A stretch of 64,000 nucleotides of DNA, from positions 186,001 to 250,000 of the forward strand of contig CAJOHD010000002.1 in NCBI GenBank assembly GCA_905234275.1. The letters run 5' to 3'. The position numbers and the translations under genes are program-made. Within the stretch, counting starts at the first letter, position 1. Each line of letters starts with the position of its first letter. The notes under the pieces are model-generated. The model had not been told where the DNA came from and did not search any database. It saw nothing but the letters and a program-made list of their open reading frames with translations. This DNA is from an uncultured Bacteroidales bacterium. GTDB lineage: Bacteria > Bacteroidota > Bacteroidia > Bacteroidales > F082. Shown in pieces: positions 1-8,454 of the stretch.

Positions 1-1700
1 ACGTCGTTGTCTGTCAACACTGTCTTTGGAGCGCTTCCGAAGAAGTCGGAGAGGCTTAAATCGATAGGATTCACGCCATTTTTGCGTACAAATCTTAAAC
101 GCTGGTCGTCGGTCGACTCGCCAACCATATAATAAGGTGCGCGTTCGCGTTCGGCAGTCTGGCGGATGATCTCCGTATCTTGTTTGTTTACAAGCAGTCC
201 CATGCGTTCCTGCGACTCGTTTCCGATGATTTCCTTGTCGGAAAGGGTAGGGTCGCCGACCGGGAGGTTGTCGACATACACCGTGCCGCCGCTCTTGTCG
301 ATGAGCTCGCTGAGGCAGTTGAGGTGACCGCCGGCGCCGTGGTCGTGGATTGAGCGCACCGGGTTGCTGTCGTTCTCCACCATGGCGCGGATGACGTTAG
401 CCACACGTTTCTGCATCTCCGGGTTGGCACGCTGCACGGCGTTGAGCTCGATGGCGTTGGAATACTGTCCGGTACCCACGCTCGAGACCGCGGCGCCGCC
501 CATACCGATGCGGTAGTTGTCGCCACCCAAAACTATGATGAGGTCGCCCGGCTCAGGGTCTTCCTTCATGCTGTCGTCGGCCGGAGCAAATCCGATGCCG
601 CCTGCAAGCATGATGACTTTGTCGTAGCCGTAGTCGTTGGTTTTATTGTCGTTTTCGCTATGTTCGAAGGTGAGGAGCGAGCCGTTGATGAGCGGCTGTC
701 CGAACTTGTTGCCGAAGTCAGAAGCGCCGTTCGATGCCTTGATGAGCAGTTCTTCAGGAGTCTGATAGAGCCACGGACGCGCCTTGAAGTTGTCTTCCCA
801 CTCGCGGCTCTCGTCGTTACGAGGGTAGCAAGTCATGTAAACGGCTGTTCCTGCCAACGGAATCGAGCCTCTACCGCCAGCAAGACGGTCACGGATCTCA
901 CCACCAGTTCCAGTAGCGGCTCCGTTGAACGGCTCGACGGTCGTCGGGAAGTTATGTGTCTCTGCCTTGACAGAGATAACGGTGTCTATATCTTTGATTT
1001 TGAAGAAGTCGGCTTTATGCTGAGTTGCCGGCGCGAACTGTTCGACCTTCGGTCCGAGGATGAAGGCGACGTTGTCTTTATATGCCGAAACGAGGCGGTT
1101 GGTGTTGGTTTTCGAGGTCTTCTTGATGAGTGCGAAGAGAGTGTCGGGCATCTCCTTGCCATTAATAATAAAGGTGCCGTTGAAAATCTTATGACGGCAG
1201 TGCTCCGAGTTGACCTGTGCGAAACCGTAAACCTCCGAGTCGGTGAGGGCGCGGCCGATCTTTCGGCTTATACCTTTCAGATAATCAATCTCTTCCTGAC
1301 TGAGTGCGAGGCCTTCCTCGTTGTTGTAGGCGTCGATGTCGGTGATATATTTCAGCGGCTCAGGCTTACGGTCGACAAAAAACACGTTCTGGTCGAGGTC
1401 GTGATATTTGTTTTGCAGCATCGGGTCGAAGCTGTTGTCGTTTTCCTCGACGGGATGGAACTCCTCTATACGAGAAACGCCGCGAATGCCCATGTTTTGA
1501 GTTATTTCGACGGCGTTGGTGCTCCAAGGGGTTATCATCTCGCGGCGCGGACCGAAGAAGAAGCCTTTAACGACATTTTCTTCGATTTTTGTGGCGTCGC
1601 CGAAGAGCCAATTGAACTTTTTGATATCGCTATCATTGTGATTTTCAACGCTTTCTACAGCGATGACGGTGTTCTGACGGGTTTTGAAAAAGATTATCAT
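1..1700 (-). CDS. purL: Phosphoribosylformylglycinamidine synthase, 5' part (3' end outside window)
   Basis: FGAM synthase catalyses the fourth step of de novo purine synthesis in the cytoplasm, turning FGAR, glutamine and ATP into FGAM. The reverse strand is open from the ATG at 1700 to the window edge (566 codons). It carries the hallmarks of the large single-chain type: SEHCRHKIF near residue 160 and [20 protein letters not shown] near residue 245, followed by [11 protein letters not shown]. The C-terminal glutaminase domain must lie beyond position 1. The start is supported by a TATCTTTG promoter element at 1721-1728, about 20 nt upstream. The long plus-strand reading frame opposite it has no recognisable protein content. 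Family identification is very firm; only the 3' half is unseen. Confidence 0.96.
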   Translation of the reverse strand, partial: MIIFFKTRQNTVIAVESVENHNDSDIKKFNWLFGDATKIEENVVKGFFFGPRREMITPWSTNAVEITQNMGIRGVSRIEEFHPVEENDNSFDPMLQNKYHDLDQNVFFVDRKPEPLKYITDIDAYNNEEGLALSQEEIDYLKGISRKIGRALTDSEVYGFAQVNSEHCRHKIFNGTFIINGKEMPDTLFALIKKTSKTNTNRLVSAYKDNVAFILGPKVEQFAPATQHKADFFKIKDIDTVISVKAETHNFPTTVEPFNGAATGTGGEIRDRLAGGRGSIPLAGTAVYMTCYPRNDESREWEDNFKARPWLYQTPEELLIKASNGASDFGNKFGQPLINGSLLTFEHSENDNKTNDYGYDKVIMLAGGIGFAPADDSMKEDPEPGDLIIVLGGDNYRIGMGGAAVSSVGTGQYSNAIELNAVQRANPEMQKRVANVIRAMVENDSNPVRSIHDHGAGGHLNCLSELIDKSGGTVYVDNLPVGDPTLSDKEIIGNESQERMGLLVNKQDTEIIRQTAERERAPYYMVGESTDDQRLRFVRKNGVNPIDLSLSDFFGSAPKTVLTDND

Positions 1701-1720
1701 GGTATGAAATTTTCAAGGCG

Positions 1721-1728
1721 CAAAGATA
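1721..1728 (-). promoter_or_regulatory. Bacteroidetes -7 element of purL
   Basis: TATCTTTG on the minus strand matches TAnnTTTG and lies 20 nt before the purL ATG. An 11-bp direct repeat (AGTTTGAAGTT at 1735-1745 and 1756-1766) lies just upstream. Confidence 0.7.
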
Positions 1729-1781
1729 AGAAAAAGTTTGAAGTTAGAAGTGAGAAGTTTGAAGTTTTTGACAATTTTTTT

Positions 1782-1932
1782 AGATTCCTCGCTTCGCTCG
1801 GAATGACAGGAACAAATATGTAACAAATGAGGCGCGGCTTGATGGTTCCTTTAAATTAGCAAGTTCCTGCATGCCACGCCACGATGATTAATAATAATGA
1901 TTTGTCATTCCGAGCACTAGTGCGAGGAATCT
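1782..1932. repeat. Composite REP/MITE-like inverted repeat, copy A
   Basis: This intergenic element fills most of the purL-lipoprotein gap (1701-2014), in which I see no gene. The left arm (1782-1807) begins AGATTCCTCGC and ends GGAATGAC. The right arm (1904-1932) is its imperfect reverse complement, beginning GTCATTCCGAGC and ending GAGGAATCT. Between them lies a GGCGCGGCTT motif (1831-1840). A second composite copy with the same order lies at 14897-15054. There is no transposase nearby, so if it moves it does so in trans. Confidence 0.75.
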
Positions 1933-1953
1933 CTAAAAAATTGCAAAAATATT

Positions 1954-1984
1954 TTTGTTTTGATAAGGAAACCTTGTATTTTTG
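1954..1984 (+). promoter_or_regulatory. Bacteroidetes promoter of the 2015 lipoprotein gene
   Basis: TTTG at 1954-1957, a 19-nt spacer, then TATTTTTG at 1977-1984. This is a full match to the consensus, 30 nt before the ATG at 2015. Confidence 0.75.
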
Positions 1985-2014
1985 CAATTAAATAATAACT
2001 TAAATGGAAGAAAT

Positions 2015-2797
2015 ATGATGTCGAAACAAATATTCTCAATTATAACATGGCTTTTCCTAATGTCATTACTAGTAGCGTGTGATAAAAACGTGAATGATGA
2101 AGTGAAAATAGAAAAAGCAATGAAAGAATATGCCAAAATAAATTTCTCAAATCCCAATAATTATAAAGGAATTGAAGAAATAATCCCAATTGATACCATT
2201 GACTTTGAAAATAACGCGGAGAAATTAATTGAGGCAAGACAATATTTTGATTCAATATATGATTCCAAGTATAGTTATATAAGAAGAGTTGAAGAGTTTT
2301 CTGAGAAAACCATTAGCGAGCTTAATTCAACATATAATAAATTTAAAATTAACGATGCTAAGATAGAACTCAAAAGTATTATGGCAGAATTACCATATTA
2401 TTACAAATGGGAAGATTCAATTTATTGTGCCAAAATAGACTCGTTATTACGCAATTATAGATTTGTGCCTGTGCGCCATTATGCTATAAAAGTTAAAACA
2501 ATTATGCCCAACGAATTGGAATTTGTGGTAAAAACGTATTCAGCTTATGTTTTTGACAATTCAGAGGCTGTAATAACAACTCCTGCTTTTGATCATAATA
2601 TAAACATTAAAATATTCGATTTGGGTAACACAAATGAATTCCAGCTACTGATAGATTATTCAAAAGAACTTGCTGAAAGACGAACAGTTATGACAAAAGT
2701 TTTAACACGAGGAGAAGACAAAGCAAAGGAGATTTCCAAAATGTGTTTCAAAGCAATAGATTATGAAAATGGTGTTGAATGGAGTCCATTCGACTAA
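2015..2797 (+). CDS. Lipoprotein of unknown function
   Basis: The protein has 260 residues. Its N-terminus is a lipoprotein signal (SIITWLFLMSLLVAC, lipobox LVAC, Cys about residue 22), so it should be lipidated and held in the outer or inner membrane. The rest is hydrophilic, rich in Lys, Glu, Asn and Ile, and I recognise no domain. The ATG at 2015 (or the next ATG at 2018) is chosen because a more upstream TTG at 1982 lies inside the promoter element. The gene is markedly more AT-rich than purL or rplU, as is the HicAB pair that follows, which suggests a small acquired segment. Function cannot be assigned. Confidence 0.75.
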   Translation: MMSKQIFSIITWLFLMSLLVACDKNVNDEVKIEKAMKEYAKINFSNPNNYKGIEEIIPIDTIDFENNAEKLIEARQYFDSIYDSKYSYIRRVEEFSEKTISELNSTYNKFKINDAKIELKSIMAELPYYYKWEDSIYCAKIDSLLRNYRFVPVRHYAIKVKTIMPNELEFVVKTYSAYVFDNSEAVITTPAFDHNINIKIFDLGNTNEFQLLIDYSKELAERRTVMTKVLTRGEDKAKEISKMCFKAIDYENGVEWSPFD

Positions 2798-2964
2798 GAA
2801 TATCCCTACTAAGAATTGCTATCTAACTGAAAATTTTCAAAAACTTTTTGCTTCTCAACCTCGCGGCGAAGTTTAATATTTTCCACTCATTGGGTGAAAA
2901 AACTACATTTACGCAATAATTGTCAAAATTTATCAAAAAATTATTTTCATGATATTATTTTTTA

Positions 2965-2972
2965 TATCTTTG
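2965..2972 (+). promoter_or_regulatory. Bacteroidetes -7 element of hicAB
   Basis: TATCTTTG followed by CATCG, 28 nt before the hicA ATG at 3001. No convincing -33 TTTG is visible. Confidence 0.6.
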
Positions 2973-3000
2973 CATCGTTAATTTAATGGATGGATTAATT

Positions 3001-3195
3001 ATGAAAAGGTATAAAGTATCTGAGATTATTAGGATGCTTAAAGATGATGGCTGGAAATATTGCTATACAAAAGGTGACCATCGGCAGTTTAAGCATCCGA
3101 TAAAGAAAGGTAAAGTTACAGTTAGGGGCAAGGAAAGTGACGATTTGAGTCAGTTTATTCTTAATAGCATTTGGAAACAAGCTGGTTGGAAATAA
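3001..3195 (+). CDS. hicA: HicA-type mRNA interferase toxin
   Basis: This small protein (64 residues from the ATG at 3001) has the HicA/YcfA layout. It starts KRYKVSEIIRMLKDDGW, followed by a central GDHRQFKHP motif with the catalytic His, then KVTVRGKESDDL near the C-terminus. HicA toxins cleave mRNA with a double-stranded RNA-binding fold and are neutralised by HicB. Here the partner follows 5 nt downstream, toxin first and antitoxin second, the usual hic order. An upstream in-frame ATG at 2986 exists but adds residues outside the family. Confidence 0.88.
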   Translation: MKRYKVSEIIRMLKDDGWKYCYTKGDHRQFKHPIKKGKVTVRGKESDDLSQFILNSIWKQAGWK

Positions 3196-3200
3196 AAAAT

Positions 3201-3620
3201 ATGACTATGGAAACAATTAAAGTTAATATTGAATGGATTGAAAAGAACTTCTGTGCGGCATTAGGTGACAATGTTCCGGGTTCTGTTGTTATTACCGCTC
3301 ATGACATTAATGAGTTGAAAAAGGAAATCTCTGATACGCTTCGTTTTCATATTGACGGAATGCTTCAAGATGGCGATTTTGTTCCTCAATGGCTCGTTAC
3401 AGGTGATTATAAATTCGATTATAATTATGTTGATGTGGCTTCACTTCTTCATGCCTGCGAACCGTATGCAAAAATGGCTGCATTGAGCCGTGTTACTGGT
3501 ATCAATCAGCGTCTTTTGTCGCATTATGCCAATGGTTTGCGCAATCCTCGCCCGGCGCAACGTCAGCGTATTGTTGACGGCGTTCATGAAATAGGTCGGG
3601 AACTTTTGTCTGTTTGTTAA
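3201..3620 (+). CDS. hicB: HicB-type antitoxin with C-terminal HTH
   Basis: The protein has 139 residues from the ATG at 3201. The N-terminal half has the HicB RNase-H-like partial fold (IEWIEKNFCAALGD, then VVITAHDINELKKEI), which binds and blocks HicA. The C-terminal half (AKMAALSRVTGINQRLLSHYANGLRNPRP) is a helix-turn-helix that would bind the hicAB promoter and autoregulate. An upstream in-frame start at 3171 would overlap hicA and is less likely. The following phosphatase gene starts 11 nt after its stop and may be cotranscribed. Confidence 0.87.
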   Translation: MTMETIKVNIEWIEKNFCAALGDNVPGSVVITAHDINELKKEISDTLRFHIDGMLQDGDFVPQWLVTGDYKFDYNYVDVASLLHACEPYAKMAALSRVTGINQRLLSHYANGLRNPRPAQRQRIVDGVHEIGRELLSVC

Positions 3621-3631
3621 CGTGTAAAGTC

Positions 3632-4093
3632 ATGCAAAAACATCGCGTGCTTTTCATCTGCCATGGCAATATCTGTCGAAGCCCGATGGCGGAGTATATT
3701 TTGAAGGATATGGTCGAGAAGGCTGGGATGGCCGAGGATTTCGAGATAGCGTCGGCGGCTACATCGACTGAGGAGATCGGTAACGACCTCTATCCTCCGG
3801 CGAGACGTACATTATTTAATAAAGGTATAAAATACGGTTATCGTAAGGCGCGACAGATCACGAAAAAAGACTACGAATATTACGATTTCGTCATCGCAAT
3901 GGATGAAAACAACCTGCGAAATCTGAAACGCCTTCTTGGCGAAGACACCGAGCATAAAATATCCCTCATGATGGACTACGCCGACAAGCACCGCGACGTC
4001 GCAGACCCTTGGTATACAGGCGATTTTGAGACGACGTTTGATGATATCACCGAAGGCTGCAAAGGTTTTTTGGCATCAAAAATTAATTTTTAA
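3632..4093 (+). CDS. Low-molecular-weight protein tyrosine phosphatase
   Basis: The 153-residue protein carries the active-site loop CHGNICRSPMAE near the N-terminus (C-x5-R-S, with the Cys as nucleophile) and the general-acid motif DPWYTGDF near residue 130. Both define the family. Such enzymes dephosphorylate tyrosine on bacterial kinases and capsule or stress regulators in the cytoplasm. The ATG at 3632 is preferred over a TTG at 3614 that overlaps hicB, because the conserved strand KHRVLFICHGN begins right after it. No tyrosine kinase gene is adjacent, so the partner is unknown. Confidence 0.93.
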   Translation: MQKHRVLFICHGNICRSPMAEYILKDMVEKAGMAEDFEIASAATSTEEIGNDLYPPARRTLFNKGIKYGYRKARQITKKDYEYYDFVIAMDENNLRNLKRLLGEDTEHKISLMMDYADKHRDVADPWYTGDFETTFDDITEGCKGFLASKINF

Positions 4094-4100
4094 GAAAAAT

Positions 4101-4131
4101 GTTGCACGTATTAATAAAAGTTGTATTTTTG
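4101..4131 (+). promoter_or_regulatory. Promoter of rplU-rpmA
   Basis: GTTG at 4101-4104, a 19-nt spacer and TATTTTTG at 4124-4131, 39 nt before the rplU ATG. Good consensus match. Confidence 0.75.
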
Positions 4132-4170
4132 CAGTCCGAAAAATTTGAATAAAAGTTTAAATACAAATTA

Positions 4171-4482
4171 ATGTACGCAATCGTAGAAATAGCAGGGCAG
4201 CAGTTCAAAGTGAGCAAGGGAGATGAAATCTTCTGCAACCGTTTGAATGGCGATGTCGACAGCGCTATCAGCTTCGACAAGGTGTTGTTGATCGACAATG
4301 ACGGCAACACAAGGGTAGGCACCCCCGTCCTCGAAGGTGCTAAGGTAGATGCTAAGATCATCAAGCATCTCAGAGCAGACAAAGTTCTGGTCTTCAAGAA
4401 GAAAAGAAGAAAAGGTTATCAGACCCTCAACGGCCACCGTCAGGATTTGAGCAAGGTGCGCATTGAAAACATCACTGAATAA
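4171..4482 (+). CDS. rplU: 50S ribosomal protein bL21
   Basis: The 103-residue protein has the bL21 signature throughout: MYAIVEIAGQQFKVSKGD at the start, and FKKKRRKGYQTLNGHRQ near the C-terminus, the basic segment that binds 23S rRNA. Its length is normal for the family. rpmA follows after 24 nt, the conserved rplU-rpmA operon, with its own promoter at 4101-4131 and a terminator at 4808-4848. Confidence 0.97.
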   Translation: MYAIVEIAGQQFKVSKGDEIFCNRLNGDVDSAISFDKVLLIDNDGNTRVGTPVLEGAKVDAKIIKHLRADKVLVFKKKRRKGYQTLNGHRQDLSKVRIENITE

Positions 4483-4506
4483 TAAACCGAAAAAATCTAA
4501 AGAATT

Positions 4507-4779
4507 ATGGCACACAAGAAAGGCGTTGGTAGTTCCGAAAACGGTCGTGAATCACATAGCAAACGACTCGGAGTGAAAGTTTTCGGTGGACAGGCAGTCA
4601 TCGCAGGCAACATCATCGTTCGTCAGCGTGGTACACAACATTATCCTGGTGACAATGTCGGAATGGGCAAAGACCATACTTTGTTCGCTTTGACAGACGG
4701 CATCGTGGAATTCCAGAAGAAGAGAGAAGATCGTTCATACGTGAATGTCATCCCTGTTAAAGGCGAAGTGACAGAGTAA
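4507..4779 (+). CDS. rpmA: 50S ribosomal protein bL27
   Basis: The 90-residue protein begins [16 protein letters not shown], the N-terminal tail that reaches the peptidyl-transferase centre, and continues with [10 protein letters not shown] and [15 protein letters not shown]. No Firmicutes-type cleavable N-terminal extension is present, so the mature N-terminus is encoded directly. It is second in the rplU-rpmA unit. Confidence 0.97.
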   Translation: MAHKKGVGSSENGRESHSKRLGVKVFGGQAVIAGNIIVRQRGTQHYPGDNVGMGKDHTLFALTDGIVEFQKKREDRSYVNVIPVKGEVTE

Positions 4780-4807
4780 GCGTAATTGGAAACGAACAGA
4801 AAATAAT

Positions 4808-4848
4808 GTAGAGACGTCATATTATGGTGTCTCTACGTTTTTTTTTGT
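4808..4848 (+). terminator. Rho-independent terminator of rplU-rpmA (palindrome family copy)
   Basis: The stem GTAGAGAC (4808-4815) pairs with GTCTCTAC (4829-4836) and a run of T follows. The T run continues straight into the TATTTTTG promoter of the next gene (4848-4855). The stem sequence matches the 28-bp GTAGAGAC palindrome family found at 18124, 22691, 33259 and 58670. Confidence 0.8.
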
Positions 4849-4855
4849 ATTTTTG
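4848..4855 (+). promoter_or_regulatory. -7 element of the 4878 gene
   Basis: TATTTTTG directly abutting the T tract of the upstream terminator, 22 nt before the ATG at 4878. Confidence 0.65.
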
Positions 4856-4877
4856 CATTTGCAAAATATACATTTTT

Positions 4878-6689
4878 ATGAAAAAATTCTATGTTTTATT
4901 GATAATCTCTATCTTTGCTAACGTCGCCTTTGCCCAGATGAAACAGAAAGAAGTGGAGGCGATAAAAAACGACACCACCCTGTTTTATGGCTTGAGCAAC
5001 GTATGCAACTCGTCGGATGAGGCGGCAGAGGCGGCAAAGTCGGAACTGTATGAGAATATCGCCAAAAACTGCAATTCCAACGCGATTTATATCCCGGGAA
5101 ACGGCGATAAGCAACTCGAAAACATCATCAGAACTTTTAAAGAACAAATCGACGAGAAAGCCACGGAGAAAGCAGTGGTGGAAGACGACGATGACGAAGA
5201 GTATCAATATCTTATATATCTCAAACGCAGCGATTTCAGGACGATGTGCGATGAACGCCGCAACGACATACAGCGGTATATTTCGAAAGGTATAAAAATG
5301 GAAAGCAACGCATGTCTGGAAGACGCCCTGAAGTCGTATTATTGGGCTCTGATGCTGACATACGCACATCCGCAAGGCAAAAAGCTGCTGTTCCATGGCG
5401 ATGGCGGAACCGTTGATTATGAATGGATTATAGATAGGATAAGTGGAAATGACGGCATTTTGAAGTCGTTCAACTTCATCGTTCCGAAAGAAAACGGCAT
5501 TGAAGAGAACGACGAGGGACTGCTTGTTAAACTTAAGGTGAAGACGGTGAATGGCGACGATGTGGCCAACCTTCGCTGTGAGTGCCATGATGGTCGCAAA
5601 TTCATGCCAAACACTGTACGCGACGGCAAACTCATAGTGCAGCTGCACGACAAAAACATCAAGAGTTTTAAAATCAAAGTGAATTATGACTTTAAAGACG
5701 ATGCCAAGAAGATGAATTCTGCCGTGTCGAACGCCATTGAACTCATCAAAGTGCCACGTTTTTCTAATAATATCTACACCGTCGACCTTGAGAAGACCAT
5801 AAATGTGAAGAAAGAAGAAGAGGCGAAAGACTGGAACAAGGTGGAACGTAACCGTGCAGTGGAAGAAGATGCATATCTGAGTAAAATGACGTTGATAGAG
5901 AATGCATTACGTTGCGGAAACATCGCCGAGGCTCGCGATTGCTTCTCGGTGGAAGGCTACAATATGCTCGACACGCTCTCGCATTACGGTAAGATGACGG
6001 TGGTTGGCAAGCCAGAATATAAATTCCTGAAATATAAAGACGAGGTCCTTTGTCGCAGTATCTTGCTGCAGTTCGATTTCCGCAACACGCCGGGTTTCTC
6101 GCAGGAGGTGGTGTTCCGTTTCGACACTATTAATAAGGTAGTCACTTCGCTGGCGTTCCGTCTTTCTGACCAAGCAGAATTTGACATCATCTCGAAGACC
6201 AAATGGCCTGAAGAATCGAGACTTATTTTGGTGAATTTCCTTGAGGATTATCAGACGGCATACGCTTTGAAACGCCATAGATACCTCGAAAGCATCTATT
6301 CGGACGACGCCCTCATCATTGTTGGTCGTGTTGTGAAAAAGACCGAGATCCCTGACCGTATGACTCTCAAATTGACAGCTGAGGAGGCTGAACTTAAGAA
6401 ATACGACAAGGACACTTACATGAAAAACCTCTCGATGTGCTTTAAAAACAACGAGTATATCAGGCTTCGTTTTACCGAGACTGACTTCACGAGGGCAAAC
6501 AACACCAAAGATGTGTACGGTGTGCGAGTGCGTCAGGAGTATTTCTCGTCGTCGTATGGCGATGTGGGCTATCTGTTCCTGCTCGTCGACTTGCGTGGAG
6601 CACAGCCGCTGATTCATGTGCGCGCATGGCAGCCGGATAAGGTTGATTTGGATAAATTAATGAACATGAGTGATGTGAGATTTAATTAA
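4878..6689 (+). CDS. Exported protein of unknown function
   Basis: The protein has 603 residues from the ATG at 4878. A typical Sec signal peptide (KKFYVLLIISIFANVAFAQ) suggests a periplasmic or surface location. An N-terminal part of about 130 residues (AAKSELYENIAKNC, then YLIYLKRSDFRTMC) loosely recalls LPP20-type domains. A middle stretch describes beta-rich modules (VKLKVKTVNGDDVANLRCEC). The C-terminal 150 residues (ESIYSDDALIIVGRV and VGYLFLLVDLRG) loosely recall an NTF2-like fold. These are impressions, not assignments. It has its own promoter and no obvious operon partner. Confidence 0.7.
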   Translation: MKKFYVLLIISIFANVAFAQMKQKEVEAIKNDTTLFYGLSNVCNSSDEAAEAAKSELYENIAKNCNSNAIYIPGNGDKQLENIIRTFKEQIDEKATEKAVVEDDDDEEYQYLIYLKRSDFRTMCDERRNDIQRYISKGIKMESNACLEDALKSYYWALMLTYAHPQGKKLLFHGDGGTVDYEWIIDRISGNDGILKSFNFIVPKENGIEENDEGLLVKLKVKTVNGDDVANLRCECHDGRKFMPNTVRDGKLIVQLHDKNIKSFKIKVNYDFKDDAKKMNSAVSNAIELIKVPRFSNNIYTVDLEKTINVKKEEEAKDWNKVERNRAVEEDAYLSKMTLIENALRCGNIAEARDCFSVEGYNMLDTLSHYGKMTVVGKPEYKFLKYKDEVLCRSILLQFDFRNTPGFSQEVVFRFDTINKVVTSLAFRLSDQAEFDIISKTKWPEESRLILVNFLEDYQTAYALKRHRYLESIYSDDALIIVGRVVKKTEIPDRMTLKLTAEEAELKKYDKDTYMKNLSMCFKNNEYIRLRFTETDFTRANNTKDVYGVRVRQEYFSSSYGDVGYLFLLVDLRGAQPLIHVRAWQPDKVDLDKLMNMSDVRFN

Positions 6690-6694
6690 TTTAT

Positions 6695-6702
6695 TATTTT
6701 TG
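6695..6702 (+). promoter_or_regulatory. -7 element of serS
   Basis: TATTTTTG followed by C, 19 nt before the serS ATG. Confidence 0.65.
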
Positions 6703-6721
6703 CAAGTTAAATTTTTTAGAT

Positions 6722-7993
6722 ATGTTAACGATACCTTATATTAGAGAACATAAAGAAGAATGCATCAACCGTCTGAGTATCAAGAACTTCACTCGGTTTG
6801 AACTTCTTGATGAGATTTTAGCGCTCGACGATGAACGCCGTAAGACACAACAGGAAAACGACGAGGCTCTGGCTGAAGCCAACAATATAGCACGTCAGGT
6901 GGGCGACCTCTGCAAGCAGGGAAAGGCAGCCGAGGCAGCTCCTATGAAAGCTCGCGTGGCTGAATTGAAGGAGTTTACTAAGGTTAAGAGTGAGCGTCTC
7001 GAAGAGCTTAAAGACTTGATTCAGAAGAAGTTAGTTGAGATCCCGAACACTCCGCATCCGATGGTGCCAAGAGGTAAGACTGCAGCCGACAACCTCGTGG
7101 TGAGCGAAGAAGGCAAGATGCCTAACCTCCCGAAGAACGCATTGCCACATTGGGAGTTGCTCAACAAATATAAACTCGCTGATTTCGAACTCGGTAACAA
7201 GGTGACAGGTGCGGGATTCCCATTCTACACTGGCAAAGGCGCCCGTCTGCAGCGTGCTCTCATCAACTTCTTCTTGGATGAGGCTGTGAAGGACGGCTAC
7301 TATGAGGTGCAGCCACCTATCGTGGTCAACGAGGCTTCAGCATACGCAACAGGTCAGCTGCCGGATAAGGAAGCTCAGATGTACGCTGTGCCGCTCGATA
7401 AGATGTACATGATTCCGACCGCTGAGGTGCCGGTGACCAACATCTTCCGCGACATGATTGTGCAGGAGAGTGAACTCCCAATCAAGCGCGTGGCTTATTC
7501 CAACTGCTTCCGTCGTGAGGCTGGCTCATGGGGCAAGAACGTGCGCGGATTGAATCGTCTGCATCAGTTCGATAAGGTGGAAATCGTCGAGATCGCACAT
7601 CCTGACAACTCATACGAACGCCTTGAGGCTATGAAGGAACATGTGGCAGGTCTGCTCCGTAAGCTCGAGCTTCCATTCCATGTGTTACGTCTCTGCGGCG
7701 GTGACATGAGCTGGACATCAGCAATGACTTACGATTACGAGGTGTGGTCGGCAGCACAGGGACTGTGGCTTGAGGTGAGCTCGGTGTCATGCTTCGAGAC
7801 CTTCCAGTCGAACCGTATGAAGCTGAGATTCAAAGACAAAGACGGCAATATCAAGTTGGCTCACACTTTGAATGGCAGCGCACTGGCATTACCGAGAATC
7901 GTGGCGGCATTGCTCGAGAACAACCAGACAGAAGACGGTATTTTGATTCCAAAGGCATTACAACCATATACAGGATTTGAAATTATTAAGTAA
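6722..7993 (+). CDS. serS: Seryl-tRNA synthetase
   Basis: The enzyme charges tRNA-Ser with serine. The 423-residue protein has the N-terminal coiled-coil arm that binds the long variable arm of tRNA-Ser (roughly residues 30-105, rich in Glu and Lys). The class II catalytic core follows, with motif 2 around residue 263 (FRREAGSWGK) and motif 3 around residue 382 (TLNGSALALPR). Length and start are standard. The following lipoprotein frame overlaps the last 17 nt. Confidence 0.97.
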   Translation: MLTIPYIREHKEECINRLSIKNFTRFELLDEILALDDERRKTQQENDEALAEANNIARQVGDLCKQGKAAEAAPMKARVAELKEFTKVKSERLEELKDLIQKKLVEIPNTPHPMVPRGKTAADNLVVSEEGKMPNLPKNALPHWELLNKYKLADFELGNKVTGAGFPFYTGKGARLQRALINFFLDEAVKDGYYEVQPPIVVNEASAYATGQLPDKEAQMYAVPLDKMYMIPTAEVPVTNIFRDMIVQESELPIKRVAYSNCFRREAGSWGKNVRGLNRLHQFDKVEIVEIAHPDNSYERLEAMKEHVAGLLRKLELPFHVLRLCGGDMSWTSAMTYDYEVWSAAQGLWLEVSSVSCFETFQSNRMKLRFKDKDGNIKLAHTLNGSALALPRIVAALLENNQTEDGILIPKALQPYTGFEIIK

Positions 7994-8450
7994 AATATTG
8001 ATAATCAGTGGTTTGATTCTGATGGTGGCTTGCAAAAACGAGTCACCATCAGGACAAATCGACGCCATGCAAAAACGTGTGGATGCGGTGGAGCGTGACG
8101 TGGAAGTGATTTATAATCAAGATTTTAACGATCTTGTAAATGAATATAAAGCACTCGACACCACTGTGGCATTGACCAAAGACATACAATATGAAATGGA
8201 ACTTTTGCAGGCTTATCTGCAACAATTTGAAATTCAACGAGTTGTGATAAAAGAAGCAACTGAATATTCAAGAAAACAGCTCTCCGACCTGCAAGATGAC
8301 GTGAAAAAACATCTTTATGATGAGGAAACCACGTCAAAATATATTCAAGATGAGGAAGCGGAGCTTCGAACGATGGAGGCTCAAATCAAGTATTTCCAGG
8401 AAAAATTCGACGAGCAGAAGGAAGTCGTGAAACAACTGAGAAAGGAGTGA
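7977..8450 (+). CDS. Small coiled-coil lipoprotein, TTG start
   Basis: The protein has 157 residues and a lipoprotein signal (KLLSKILIISGLILMVAC, lipobox LMVAC, Cys19). The remainder is almost entirely charged helix of coiled-coil type (heptad-rich from about residue 30 to the end, finishing FDEQKEVVKQLRKE). No ATG precedes the signal peptide, so translation must begin at the TTG at 7977, inside the last codons of serS (17-nt overlap). It probably relies on coupling to serS translation. The TPR gene starts 4 nt after its stop. Role unknown; perhaps a periplasmic scaffold. Confidence 0.75.
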   Translation: MKLLSKILIISGLILMVACKNESPSGQIDAMQKRVDAVERDVEVIYNQDFNDLVNEYKALDTTVALTKDIQYEMELLQAYLQQFEIQRVVIKEATEYSRKQLSDLQDDVKKHLYDEETTSKYIQDEEAELRTMEAQIKYFQEKFDEQKEVVKQLRKE

Positions 8451-8454
8451 CGCC

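Noticed and set aside
660..1823. Long plus-strand reading frame of 387 codons opposite purL
   Set aside because: It lies antisense to well-conserved purL codons, has no recognisable protein content and runs into repeat DNA at its end.
4896..5648. Minus-strand reading frame of 250 codons
   Set aside because: Fully antisense to the exported protein gene at 4878, with no promoter or family resemblance.
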